Shown here: in pieces, positions 28,850 to 35,821 of the stretch | Layout of the letters: each line of letters opens with the position of its first letter | Numbering within the stretch: position 1 is the first letter of the stretch | Assembly (NCBI GenBank): GCA_016937975.1 | Contig: JAFGVN010000115.1 | Coordinates: 1 to 48,477, forward strand | Direction of reading: 5' to 3' | DNA length: 48,477 bases | Origin: Clostridia bacterium | Lineage (GTDB): Bacteria; Bacillota; Clostridia; Peptostreptococcales; Acidaminobacteraceae | Translations under genes and position numbers: made by a program | Notes under the pieces: generated by a model | The model's input: the letters and a program-made list of their open reading frames with translations, nothing else | Databases searched by the model: none | Told to the model about the DNA's origin: nothing

Positions 28850-29164
28850 ATGTCCGCATTAATTATTGGAGCTGATAAATTGGGAAATATTCCTGATTTC
28901 TTGTTAAATCAGGGAATTGAAGATATAATACATTGGGATGGACGAAAAAAAGGTATGAGAAAAATGGATATCCCAGAAAATGTAGATTTGGTTGTTTGTT
29001 TATATGATTTTCTTGAGCATAGACTTACTGAGAAAGTAAAGAAAGTCACTAAAGAAAGACATATTCCTTGTGTGTTTGCAAAACGTTCTATTTCAGATCT
29101 AACCAAACAATGGGATCGTTGTGTTGGATGTAATAAGTGTCAATTAAAAACAGGAGTCGAATAA
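28850..29164 (+). CDS. DUF2325 family protein under Fur control
   Basis: A 104-residue protein with the DUF2325 pattern: SALIIGADKLGNIP at the start (Rossmann-like), IIHWDGRKK, VDLVVCLYDFLEH in the middle, and VFAKRSISDL near the end. The C-terminus carries CVGCNKCQ, a possible metal or cluster site. AGGAGG precedes the ATG. It is a single-gene unit with a Fur box at the promoter and a terminator at its stop codon. Members are often iron-regulated; the biochemical role is unknown. Confidence 0.88.
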   Translation: MSALIIGADKLGNIPDFLLNQGIEDIIHWDGRKKGMRKMDIPENVDLVVCLYDFLEHRLTEKVKKVTKERHIPCVFAKRSISDLTKQWDRCVGCNKCQLKTGVE

Positions 29165-29186
29165 AATTCGCTCCTGTTCTTTTTTG
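29149..29186. terminator. Bidirectional terminator between DUF2325 and lysS
   Basis: AACAGGAG-T-CGAAT with ATTCG-CTCCTGTT (29149-29178) followed by TTCTTTTTT on the plus strand; the reverse strand has TTTTTAATTG, so it serves both convergent genes. It overlaps the end of the DUF2325 coding region. Confidence 0.88.
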
Positions 29187-29197
29187 CTTTATAAGAA

Positions 29198-30700
29198 TTA
29201 ACCTCTTGGTCTCATCAATGGGAATAATACACATTCTCTTATAGGACGATCCATCATAACAGAGAACAATCTTTCAGAAACACCAAATCCATATGCAGGT
29301 GGCATACCATATCTTAATGCTTCAATGAAGGTTTCATCATGCTCATGCGCTTCCTCATCGCCTTCTTCACCCATAACTCTTTGCTCTCTAAATCTTTCTT
29401 CTAGGTCAATTGGGTCATTTAATTCAGTGTAGCCATTCCCCATTTCAGATCCTGCAAGAATAATTTGCATTTGAGCAACTTTTCTATCATCACCATCTAA
29501 ACGCTTTGGTAGTGGATTTAACTGTACAGGTTGACCGACTAAGAATCCAGGGCCTGACAAATCTTTTCTAACGACTTTCCAAAGAACATCTACCATTCTC
29601 CAGAAACCAATATTTGGATCATACTCTACATGTAAAGCATCTAATTTCTTTTCCATTTCCTCTTTTGTTGTATTGAAGATGTTGATTCCTGTTTTTTCTT
29701 CAATGATGGTTTCAAAGTCATAGATTTCCCACTCAGCATCCATATCAATATCAAAGCCACGTGTGCTGAATTTTGAACTGCCCATTACAGCTTGTGTAAC
29801 TTTTCTGTACAATTCTTTAGTCAACTCCATTCCATCTTCAAAGTCAGCATACGCCCAGTAGAATTCCATTTGCGTATAATCTTGAAGATGTTCAGGGCTC
29901 ATGCCTTCGTTTCTAAATTGACGTCCGATTTCAAATGTTTTTTCAAAACCAGCAACCAATAATTTCTTTTGCCATAACTCACCCATAGAAATTCTTAAGA
30001 ACACATCGATATCCAAAGCATTGTGATGCGTTGCAAAAGGTGTTGCCGCAGCGCCACCAGAAGAAGTTTCTAAAATTGGTGTTTCTACTTCAATAAAATC
30101 ATGATCAATCATAAAGTTTCTAATGGTACTCCAGAATTTTTGTTTCTTTAAGAAAATCTCTTTTACTTCACGATTCATAATGATATCTAAATATCTTTTT
30201 CTAAACTTTGTTTCTTCATCCTGTAAACCATGGAATTTTTCCGGTAGTGGTTTTAAAGCTTTTGTTAGGTGATGGTATTCTGATGCTTTAACACTCACTT
30301 CCCCAGTTTGTGTTTTGAATATTGTACCTTTAATACCAATAATATCACCAATATCAGCTTTATCAAATAATTGGAATTCCAATTCCGATAGGCGGTCTTG
30401 TCTCAAGTAAATTTGAATTTGACCATCGTTATCTTGGATATGCATAAAGCCAGCTTTACCTTTTCCACGTTTAGTCATAATTCTTCCTGCAACTTTTACT
30501 TCAACATTCATTTCATCTAATTCTTCTTTTGAATGATTTTCATATAGGTTGATTAACTCTGCTGAATGGTGTGTTGGTGGAAATTTCTTCCCAAACGGCT
30601 CAACGCCTAAAGCTTTTAATTCATCCAATTTTTGAACTCTGATTTGTTCTTGCTCGCTTAATTTTCTACCTGGCATAATTTCTTGATCGTTCATCTTCAT
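29198..30700 (-). CDS. lysS: Lysyl-tRNA synthetase (class II)
   Basis: Charges tRNA-Lys. The 500-residue enzyme has an OB-fold anticodon domain (about 55-160), motif 2 around FRNEGMSPEHLQDYTQMEFYWAY and motif 3 in PAYGFGVSERLFSVMMDRPIRE. The last motif differs a little from the common GxGIDRL form (GFGVSERL), and the HDETFIEALRYG helix precedes it. Start choice is difficult: AAAGGAG ends only 2 nt before an in-frame GTG (30721) but 23 nt before the ATG at 30700, with a 17-nt hairpin between. I prefer the ATG at 30700; 30694 is also an ATG. Controlled by a T-box upstream. Confidence 0.93.
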   Translation of the reverse strand: MKMNDQEIMPGRKLSEQEQIRVQKLDELKALGVEPFGKKFPPTHHSAELINLYENHSKEELDEMNVEVKVAGRIMTKRGKGKAGFMHIQDNDGQIQIYLRQDRLSELEFQLFDKADIGDIIGIKGTIFKTQTGEVSVKASEYHHLTKALKPLPEKFHGLQDEETKFRKRYLDIIMNREVKEIFLKKQKFWSTIRNFMIDHDFIEVETPILETSSGGAAATPFATHHNALDIDVFLRISMGELWQKKLLVAGFEKTFEIGRQFRNEGMSPEHLQDYTQMEFYWAYADFEDGMELTKELYRKVTQAVMGSSKFSTRGFDIDMDAEWEIYDFETIIEEKTGINIFNTTKEEMEKKLDALHVEYDPNIGFWRMVDVLWKVVRKDLSGPGFLVGQPVQLNPLPKRLDGDDRKVAQMQIILAGSEMGNGYTELNDPIDLEERFREQRVMGEEGDEEAHEHDETFIEALRYGMPPAYGFGVSERLFSVMMDRPIRECVLFPLMRPRG

Positions 30701-30704
30701 TCTC

Positions 30705-30730
30705 GTGGTAAAAGATACCACTACTCCTTT
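30705..30730 (-). promoter_or_regulatory. Shine-Dalgarno separated from the lysS start by a hairpin
   Basis: AAAGGAG at 30724-30730, then TA, then GTGGTA-TCTTT-TACCAC (30705-30721), then GAGA and the ATG. Unfolded, the spacing is 23 nt, too long. With the hairpin folded it becomes about 6 nt. Confidence 0.5.
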
Positions 30731-30845
30731 CTCATACGTTCATTATTCCTTAACTTGATCTCAGTTGACTTGTCTTCGTTTAATTGCAATGAAGATACTC
30801 GTTAATCTATTTAACAGTTACCATAAATTTGCTTTATGTAAACAA

Positions 30846-31105
30846 AAAAACTTCCACACTCAAGATCACTCTTGAGGACGAAAGTTATCGCGTTACCACC
30901 TCAATTTATTAATATGTCACCATATCAACCTCAACGAGTACTACATACTCTGGCTCTATAACGGGAGCGCCCGTCTTGGTATCAAACTATCCACCAAGCA
31001 ACTCCGAGGCTTTTTTCATTGATTTCAAAATATGTTCTTTCACCCTTTGAACACTCTCTAAAAAATTTCCACCAATTACTCTTCTCTTCACTGTCTTTAT
31101 ATATG
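30846..31105 (-). promoter_or_regulatory. T-box leader of lysS
   Basis: On the minus strand the leader contains AGAGAAGAGTAA, an AGAGAGTGTTC/GGGTGAAAGAAC Stem I apex region, a strong Stem III (GACGGGCGCTCCCGTT), and the T-box core TTGAGGTGGTAACGCG (about 30889-30904). A terminator, CTCAAGA-GTGA-TCTTGAG within a longer stem, ends with seven T residues near 30844-30850. The specifier should be AAA or AAG for Lys; A-rich triplets near 31015 are candidates, but I could not fix one. Confidence 0.9.
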
Positions 31106-31110
31106 AAAAA

Positions 31111-31139
31111 ATTATAATGGATACAACTTAAGAAGTCAA
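31111..31139 (-). promoter_or_regulatory. Promoter of the lysS T-box transcript
   Basis: TTGACT (31134-31139) and TATAAT (31111-31116) with a 17-nt spacer: a near-consensus housekeeping promoter. Confidence 0.85.
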
Positions 31140-31183
31140 CAGTTTCTAAGGAATAACATAGAAGAATGTTGAATATAACTTTA

Positions 31184-31210
31184 CAAAAAAAATACACCAT
31201 TACTGGTGTA
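31184..31210 (-). terminator. Terminator after the HesB-like gene
   Basis: TACACCAGTAATGGTGTA followed by eight T residues on the minus strand, 9 nt past the stop codon. Confidence 0.88.
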
Positions 31211-31219
31211 CTTTAGAAT

Positions 31220-31534
31220 TTAGCCACAACTACCACCGCAAGAAGCACAACCTGTTGCAACAGGTGTTACTGGTTTTACTAAATAACCACCTGATGTTAA
31301 TTCAACAATCATATCGCCAACTTGTTCAAAATTGTCTCTTGTCATTAAGAACGTTAAACCATGTTCTTCATTTACAACATCGTCAACACCTTTATTATCA
31401 ATAGTTAGACCAAATGTAGGACCACTACAACCAACACCAGCAATATAAATTCTGATACCATCTAATTTTTCATCTTGGTTTTCTAAAACACCTTTGATTG
31501 CATCAATCGTCTCTTGATTTGTTTGTATTTTCAT
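31220..31534 (-). CDS. HesB/IscA-like iron-sulfur protein
   Basis: A 104-residue protein of the HesB/IscA (A-type carrier) superfamily, with IRIYIAGVGCSGPTFGLTID in the first half and a C-terminal CASCGGSCG. In clostridial relatives the GVGC position can be selenocysteine in HesB-like selenoproteins; here it is an ordinary TGT cysteine. Start at 31534 follows AGGAGG; an in-frame ATG at 31555 has no site. It has its own promoter and terminator. Probable role: iron-sulfur carrier or redox protein; it lies between the lysS T-box and a glycine-riboswitch gene without obvious link. Confidence 0.85.
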   Translation of the reverse strand: MKIQTNQETIDAIKGVLENQDEKLDGIRIYIAGVGCSGPTFGLTIDNKGVDDVVNEEHGLTFLMTRDNFEQVGDMIVELTSGGYLVKPVTPVATGCASCGGSCG

Positions 31535-31553
31535 AAGTATACCTCCTAGGTTC

Positions 31554-31583
31554 ATAATAACAAAATAACACTTGAAAATACAA
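31554..31583 (-). promoter_or_regulatory. Promoter of the HesB-like gene
   Basis: TTGTAT (31578-31583) and TATTAT (31554-31559), spacer 18 nt, on the minus strand. A run of eight C (31602-31609) lies upstream. Confidence 0.55.
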
Positions 31584-31674
31584 TCAGAATATTTTATAGT
31601 TCCCCCCCCTAGTATGCCCTTTTTTTAACATTAATTTTTTTTATAATTAGCCTTTTCAACCAAAAATATAACTA

Positions 31675-31704
31675 TTGGATATCCATTTGCAAAAGTAATA
31701 TAAT
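31675..31704 (+). promoter_or_regulatory. Promoter of the glycine-riboswitch transcript
   Basis: TTGGAT (31675-31680) and TATAAT (31699-31704), spacer 18 nt, about 30 nt before the first riboswitch helix. Confidence 0.6.
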
Positions 31705-31734
31705 ATTGTAAAAATAGAATCAAGACATATGACG

Positions 31735-31881
31735 TTGTCGAGAGATCATTGAACCGAAGAAGCAATGTGGAAAAAGTCAAAATTCCATAGAAACTTTCAG
31801 GTAAACAGATCGACAATTGATGGTCCTCTGGAGAGATCGTAAGACACCGAAGGAAGAAAGCTCTCAGGTAAAAAGACAGAG
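31735..31881 (+). promoter_or_regulatory. Tandem glycine riboswitch
   Basis: Two aptamers in series. Aptamer 1 (31735-31816) is closed by TTGTCG and CGACAA and holds GAGAGA, ACCGAAGAAGCAA and CTTTCAGGTAAACAGA. Aptamer 2 (31826-31881) is closed by CTCTG and CAGAG and holds GAGAGA, ACCGAAGGA and CTCTCAGGTAAAAAGACAG. These are the conserved gcvT-riboswitch blocks. Downstream AGATAAC (31880-31886) can pair with GTTATTT before GTGTTTTTT; that stem overlaps the aptamer 2 closing helix, so glycine binding would prevent termination (an ON switch, inferred). Confidence 0.95.
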
Positions 31882-31925
31882 ATAACAGACGCAGTTATTT
31901 GTGTTTTTTGAAAGGAGTTTTTTTT

Positions 31926-33350
31926 ATGAAAATTATTATTGTAGGTGGCGGTCCAGGTGGTTATGAAGCGGCTATTAGAGGTGCTCAACTTGGTGGAGAA
32001 ATTGTTTTAATTGAAAAAGATCAATTAGGTGGTACATGCTTAAATGCTGGCTGTATACCGACTAAAGTGCTTTATTCACATGCAAAGCAATTTGATCAAG
32101 TCAAGCATTGTAGCAATTTTGGTATTACGGTATCCAGTCCAGTTTTAGACATGAAGAAAGTTCATGAAAACAAAGAAGCAACCATCAAACATTTAAGAGA
32201 TGGCGTTGAAGCACTAATCAAGGCCAATCACATTGAATACATTCAAGGTGAAGCTGAATTGATTGATAACAACAGAGTCAGAGTTGAAGAAAATGGTGTT
32301 ACTGAAATCATCTATGGTGATTATATGATCATTGCCACAGGCTCAAAACCAATTATGCCTCCAATTCCTGGCATTCAATCTTTTCGTATTATGAATTCAA
32401 AGCAATTTTTAAGTTTTACTGAGCTGCCTAAATCTCTGACCATTGTTGGTGGAGGTGTTATCGGAATGGAATTCGCAAGTATTTACAATGAAATGGGTAC
32501 ACAAGTTACTGTAGTCGATGGACAAAAGAGTATTTTGTCAGGTGTAGATAAAGATATCAGCAAACGATTAATGACAATCCTTAAGAAAAAAGGTATAGAA
32601 TTCATTACTGAAGGCATGATTCAAGGCTTTAAGGAAGAATCTGACCATATAAAGGTAATTTATACTAAGAAGGATAAAGAGCTGGAATTAACTTCTGAAT
32701 ACGTTTTATTGGCAATAGGCCGTGAACCTAATTTAATCCCAGGATTGAATCATTTAAACATTGAGCATGACCGCAAAGGGATTTATGTGAACAACAAATA
32801 TCAAACCAATATCAAAAACATTTATGCCATAGGTGATGTAAATGGTAAGAACATGTTGGCCCACGCAGCTTCTCATCAAGGACAAAGTGCTGTTGAACAT
32901 ATTTTGCTAAGCGAATTTGAAGCTGAAGAACCAGTTATTCCCGGATGTATTTTCTCACTACCTGAGATTGCTGTTGTTGGTGAAAGTGAAGAATCTATGA
33001 AAGCCAAAGACATCCCGTTCACTGTTAGTAAGTTTAATTTCTTGCATAATGGTAAAGCAATGACCATGCAAGAAGATGTTGGTTTTGTCAAAGTCATTGC
33101 CTCAGAAGATCAGTTGGTTGGCGTTCAAATAATAGGACCACATGCTTCAGACCTCATTCACGAAGCAACACTTGGTATTACGAATAATTTAAAAGTTAAT
33201 GATTATATCAAAACAGTTCATGCTCACCCTACCCTTGCTGAAGCCTTTCTTGAAGCTGTTAGAGGTATCAATGGTGAAGCTATTCACAGTATACCAACGA
33301 TGAATAGTAATCCAGTAAAAGTTAATAATCAAGACTATGCAGTCAATTAA
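31926..33350 (+). CDS. lpdA: Dihydrolipoyl dehydrogenase
   Basis: Flavin disulfide reductase that reoxidises dihydrolipoyl groups with NAD+. The 474-residue protein has FAD-binding GGGPGG (residues 7-12), the redox-active pair C38/C43 in GGTCLNAGCIPTK, an NAD-binding VGGGVIGMEFA, the second FAD motif YAIGDVNG and the C-terminal catalytic HAHPTLAEAF. Start at 31926 follows GAAAGGAG. It is a lone plus-strand gene behind a glycine riboswitch, so its likely role is the L-protein of the glycine cleavage system or a related glycine pathway; no gcvT, gcvH or gcvP is in the window. Confidence 0.95.
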   Translation: MKIIIVGGGPGGYEAAIRGAQLGGEIVLIEKDQLGGTCLNAGCIPTKVLYSHAKQFDQVKHCSNFGITVSSPVLDMKKVHENKEATIKHLRDGVEALIKANHIEYIQGEAELIDNNRVRVEENGVTEIIYGDYMIIATGSKPIMPPIPGIQSFRIMNSKQFLSFTELPKSLTIVGGGVIGMEFASIYNEMGTQVTVVDGQKSILSGVDKDISKRLMTILKKKGIEFITEGMIQGFKEESDHIKVIYTKKDKELELTSEYVLLAIGREPNLIPGLNHLNIEHDRKGIYVNNKYQTNIKNIYAIGDVNGKNMLAHAASHQGQSAVEHILLSEFEAEEPVIPGCIFSLPEIAVVGESEESMKAKDIPFTVSKFNFLHNGKAMTMQEDVGFVKVIASEDQLVGVQIIGPHASDLIHEATLGITNNLKVNDYIKTVHAHPTLAEAFLEAVRGINGEAIHSIPTMNSNPVKVNNQDYAVN

Positions 33351-33356
33351 CCATAA

Positions 33357-33384
33357 AAAAGCCAGATGAATTTCATCTGGCTTT
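33357..33384. terminator. Shared terminator of lpdA and nhaC
   Basis: AAAGCCAGATGAA and its complement form a 12-13-bp stem between the convergent genes. The minus strand has the better T run (TTTTTTATGG). Confidence 0.88.
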
Positions 33385-33405
33385 GACTTTATCATTTATA
33401 AATAA

Positions 33406-34836
33406 CTATGCAGCTTCTTCTACTTTTTCAGCTTTGTGCATAGAGAATCCAGTATAACCATAAATAATTGAAATAATTGGATTCATTAAGTTAAGAACAC
33501 AATATGGAACATAAGTCCAAGGTGCTAAACCAAGTGCACCCATCATAAATGCACCACAAGTGTTCCATGGAATCAATGGTGATGTTAATGTTGCAGAGTC
33601 TTCTAAAGCTCTTGATAAGTTCTTTGGAGCTAAGCCCATTTCATCATATGATTCTTTATACATTCTACCAGGAATTACGATTGCTAAGTATTGGTCACCA
33701 GCTATAACGTTCATTGCGATTGCTGTTAAAACTGTAGATGCCACTAAACCACCACGGCCTTTTAATACACTTAAAATACCTTGAGCGATTGCTCTTAACA
33801 TACCAGTTCTTTCCATTACACCACCGAATACCATAGCAGATAAAATAAGTGATACAGTCCACATCATAGATTGTAAACCACCACTAGAAATCAATTCTGC
33901 AATAGTTTCATTTTCTGTAGTAATGATAACTGCCCATGCATCTGGATCAGCAGAAACACCATTTTGCATAGCTTGGAACATATCAGTTAATGTCATATCT
34001 TGGAATACAATCATAGCCAAACCACCAAGTACTGCACCACCAAATAAACCAGGGATTGCAGGTACTTTCATTACTACAGCACCAATAACGATTACTGGAA
34101 TTAGTAATAATAATGGATTGATGTTAAATGAAGCATCAAGTGCAGCTAATAAGCCATCAATTGCAGATTGATCAATTGCTTTGTCAGCAGCGTTCATACC
34201 TAAGATTAAGAATACAATAATTGCAATTGTATAACTAGGCACTGTTGTGTAGAACATATGCTTGATATGATCAAATAATTTTGCACCTGAAACTGCAGGA
34301 GCTAAGTTTGTTGTATCTGATAATGGAGACATTTTATCACCAAAGTAAGAACCTGAGATAATTGCACCACCGATCATTGGTACTTCAAGACCAAGACCCA
34401 TACCAACGCCCATTAAAGCTAAACCTACTGTAGCAGCAGTAGTCCATGACGAACCAGTTGCTAATGATACGATAGAACAGATTAATAATGTTGCAACAAG
34501 GAAAATTGATGGTGATAAAATTTTCAAACCAAAATAAATCATTGTTGGAACAACACCAGATGCAATCCATGTACCAATAACCATACCAATGATCATTAAA
34601 ATAATAATTGCGCCCATAGACATTTTAATAATATCTACAATACCTTCTTCAATCTCCACCCACGAGTATTTTAAAACTACAATGGCAAATACTGCAGCAA
34701 AGATTGCTGACATAAATAGTGCGATGTGTGCTTCTTCTAAACCAGCTCTAAGTACGAATACTAAACATGCTACTAGAAAAAGTACAGGAACCATCGCGAT
34801 CCAAAATGTTGCTTGTTTTTTTTGTTTGTTATTCAA
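33406..34836 (-). CDS. nhaC: NhaC-family Na+/H+ antiporter
   Basis: A 476-residue integral membrane antiporter with about eleven to twelve hydrophobic segments. Family signatures are GSSWTTAATVGLALMG, the SYFGDKMSPLSDTTNLAPA block with its charged Asp residues, and ALEDSATLTSPLIPWNTCGAFM near the C-terminus. Related proteins exchange sodium for protons or malate for lactate (MleN), so the exact substrates are open. The start is TTG at 34836, with an unusual Shine-Dalgarno AAAGGGGGGG made of seven G. A -10 TATAAT lies about 30 nt upstream of that. It is a single-gene unit. Confidence 0.93.
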   Translation of the reverse strand: MNNKQKKQATFWIAMVPVLFLVACLVFVLRAGLEEAHIALFMSAIFAAVFAIVVLKYSWVEIEEGIVDIIKMSMGAIIILMIIGMVIGTWIASGVVPTMIYFGLKILSPSIFLVATLLICSIVSLATGSSWTTAATVGLALMGVGMGLGLEVPMIGGAIISGSYFGDKMSPLSDTTNLAPAVSGAKLFDHIKHMFYTTVPSYTIAIIVFLILGMNAADKAIDQSAIDGLLAALDASFNINPLLLLIPVIVIGAVVMKVPAIPGLFGGAVLGGLAMIVFQDMTLTDMFQAMQNGVSADPDAWAVIITTENETIAELISSGGLQSMMWTVSLILSAMVFGGVMERTGMLRAIAQGILSVLKGRGGLVASTVLTAIAMNVIAGDQYLAIVIPGRMYKESYDEMGLAPKNLSRALEDSATLTSPLIPWNTCGAFMMGALGLAPWTYVPYCVLNLMNPIISIIYGYTGFSMHKAEKVEEAA

Positions 34837-35220
34837 AATAATTCCCCCCCTTTAATAAAGTCATCTTAATTATATCTTATATGTCACAAAAAAATACATA
34901 AAAATACGAAACATTTTAAAATTTATTAAAAATTTATAAAGTTCGGAAAATTCTTTGGATTGCAAGGCATTAAAACATACGTTATTATTTTAACCATTTT
35001 ATTTATATGCAAAGGTTTTCCTGCGCCATATTTGATGAATTCCGACTCTTTTTATCATATTTTGAGCTTAAAACAATAGTTATAAATGTTTCATTCTTGA
35101 AACATTTATATTAAAGGCGTTTATAAACATTCAACAAATAGAATAAATATTATATCGTTGTATTTTTTAGTTTTATTATGAGTGCTTAGAAAAAATTTAT
35201 GTTACCCTCTAATATTTTCA
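34837..35220. other. AT-rich intergenic region with a 13-bp inverted repeat
   Basis: Nearly 400 nt between nhaC and the khpA terminator without a gene. It contains the nhaC leader with seven G (34844-34850 as C), a TATAAT -10 for nhaC near 34870, and a perfect inverted repeat TATAAATGTTTCA-TTCT-TGAAACATTTATA at 35081-35110. The rest is AT-rich with many short A and T runs. I see no tRNA, riboswitch or small ORF with a ribosome-binding site. Confidence 0.5.
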
Positions 35221-35250
35221 AAAAAAATAATACCTAATTTAGGTATTATT
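35221..35250 (-). terminator. Terminator after khpA
   Basis: AATAATACCT-AAATT-AGGTATTATT followed by T residues on the minus strand; it overlaps the khpA stop codon. Confidence 0.85.
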
Positions 35251-35479
35251 CTTGAATAATTTCAACAGTTACTTTTTTATTTGTTTTTGTTGCAGCCGCT
35301 TTCACGACGGTTCTGATCGCTTTAGCAATTCTTCCTTGCTTGCCTATCACTTTACCCATGTCATCCGGACTGACTCTCAATTCTACAATAATAGATTGAG
35401 CGTTATCTACTTCAGTGACGGTTACCGTCTCTGGATTATCAACTAAAGATTGAGCGATCAACTTTACTAGTTCACCCAT
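35246..35479 (-). CDS. khpA: RNA-binding KH-domain protein KhpA
   Basis: A 77-residue single KH-domain RNA-binding protein (YlqC). The GxxG loop is VIGKQGRIAKAI (about residues 44-55). It is 17 nt after rpsP, the usual place, and in other Firmicutes it works with KhpB in cell-size and division control. AGGAGGTG precedes the ATG. Here the operon ends after it; rimM, trmD and rplS, which often follow, are not present. Confidence 0.95.
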   Translation of the reverse strand: MGELVKLIAQSLVDNPETVTVTEVDNAQSIIVELRVSPDDMGKVIGKQGRIAKAIRTVVKAAATKTNKKVTVEIIQE

Positions 35480-35496
35480 GGTGACACCTCCTAGTA

Positions 35497-35766
35497 TTAC
35501 GCCTTCTTAGAAGCTTCGAATTTTTCTAAGATACCTTCTGTTTTTAATAATCTTTTTACAGTTTCAGTTGGTTGAGCACCGTTACCTAACCATTTCATTA
35601 CTTTTTCTTCTTCGATTTTTAAAGTCTTATCTTCTGCCATTGGGTTATAGAAACCAACTTGCTCGATAATTCTACCATCTCTTGGTGATCTAGAATCAGC
35701 AACTACTAATCTATAGAAAGGCTGTTTCTTTGCTCCCATTCTCTTCATTCTAATTTTTACTGCCAT
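35497..35766 (-). CDS. rpsP: 30S ribosomal protein S16
   Basis: An 89-residue ribosomal protein with the N-terminal signature [24 protein letters not shown] and the VGFYNPM motif. AGGAGG precedes the ATG. It lies between ffh and khpA, the customary SRP-S16-KhpA order. Confidence 0.98.
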   Translation of the reverse strand: MAVKIRMKRMGAKKQPFYRLVVADSRSPRDGRIIEQVGFYNPMAEDKTLKIEEEKVMKWLGNGAQPTETVKRLLKTEGILEKFEASKKA

Positions 35767-35821
35767 GTTATACCTCCTAGGTAATTCTTATTTATTATAT
35801 AGTAAAATTACTAATACCAAC

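Noticed and set aside
30982-31200. 72-codon minus-strand ORF
   Set aside because: It lies across the lysS T-box, its promoter and the HesB-like terminator, with no ribosome-binding site.
31220-31534. Selenocysteine in the HesB-like protein
   Set aside because: The position that is selenocysteine in some clostridial relatives is a normal Cys codon, and there is no in-frame TGA.
31631-31988. Two minus-strand ORFs of about 60 codons
   Set aside because: They are antisense to the glycine riboswitch and the lpd start; composition follows the RNA element.
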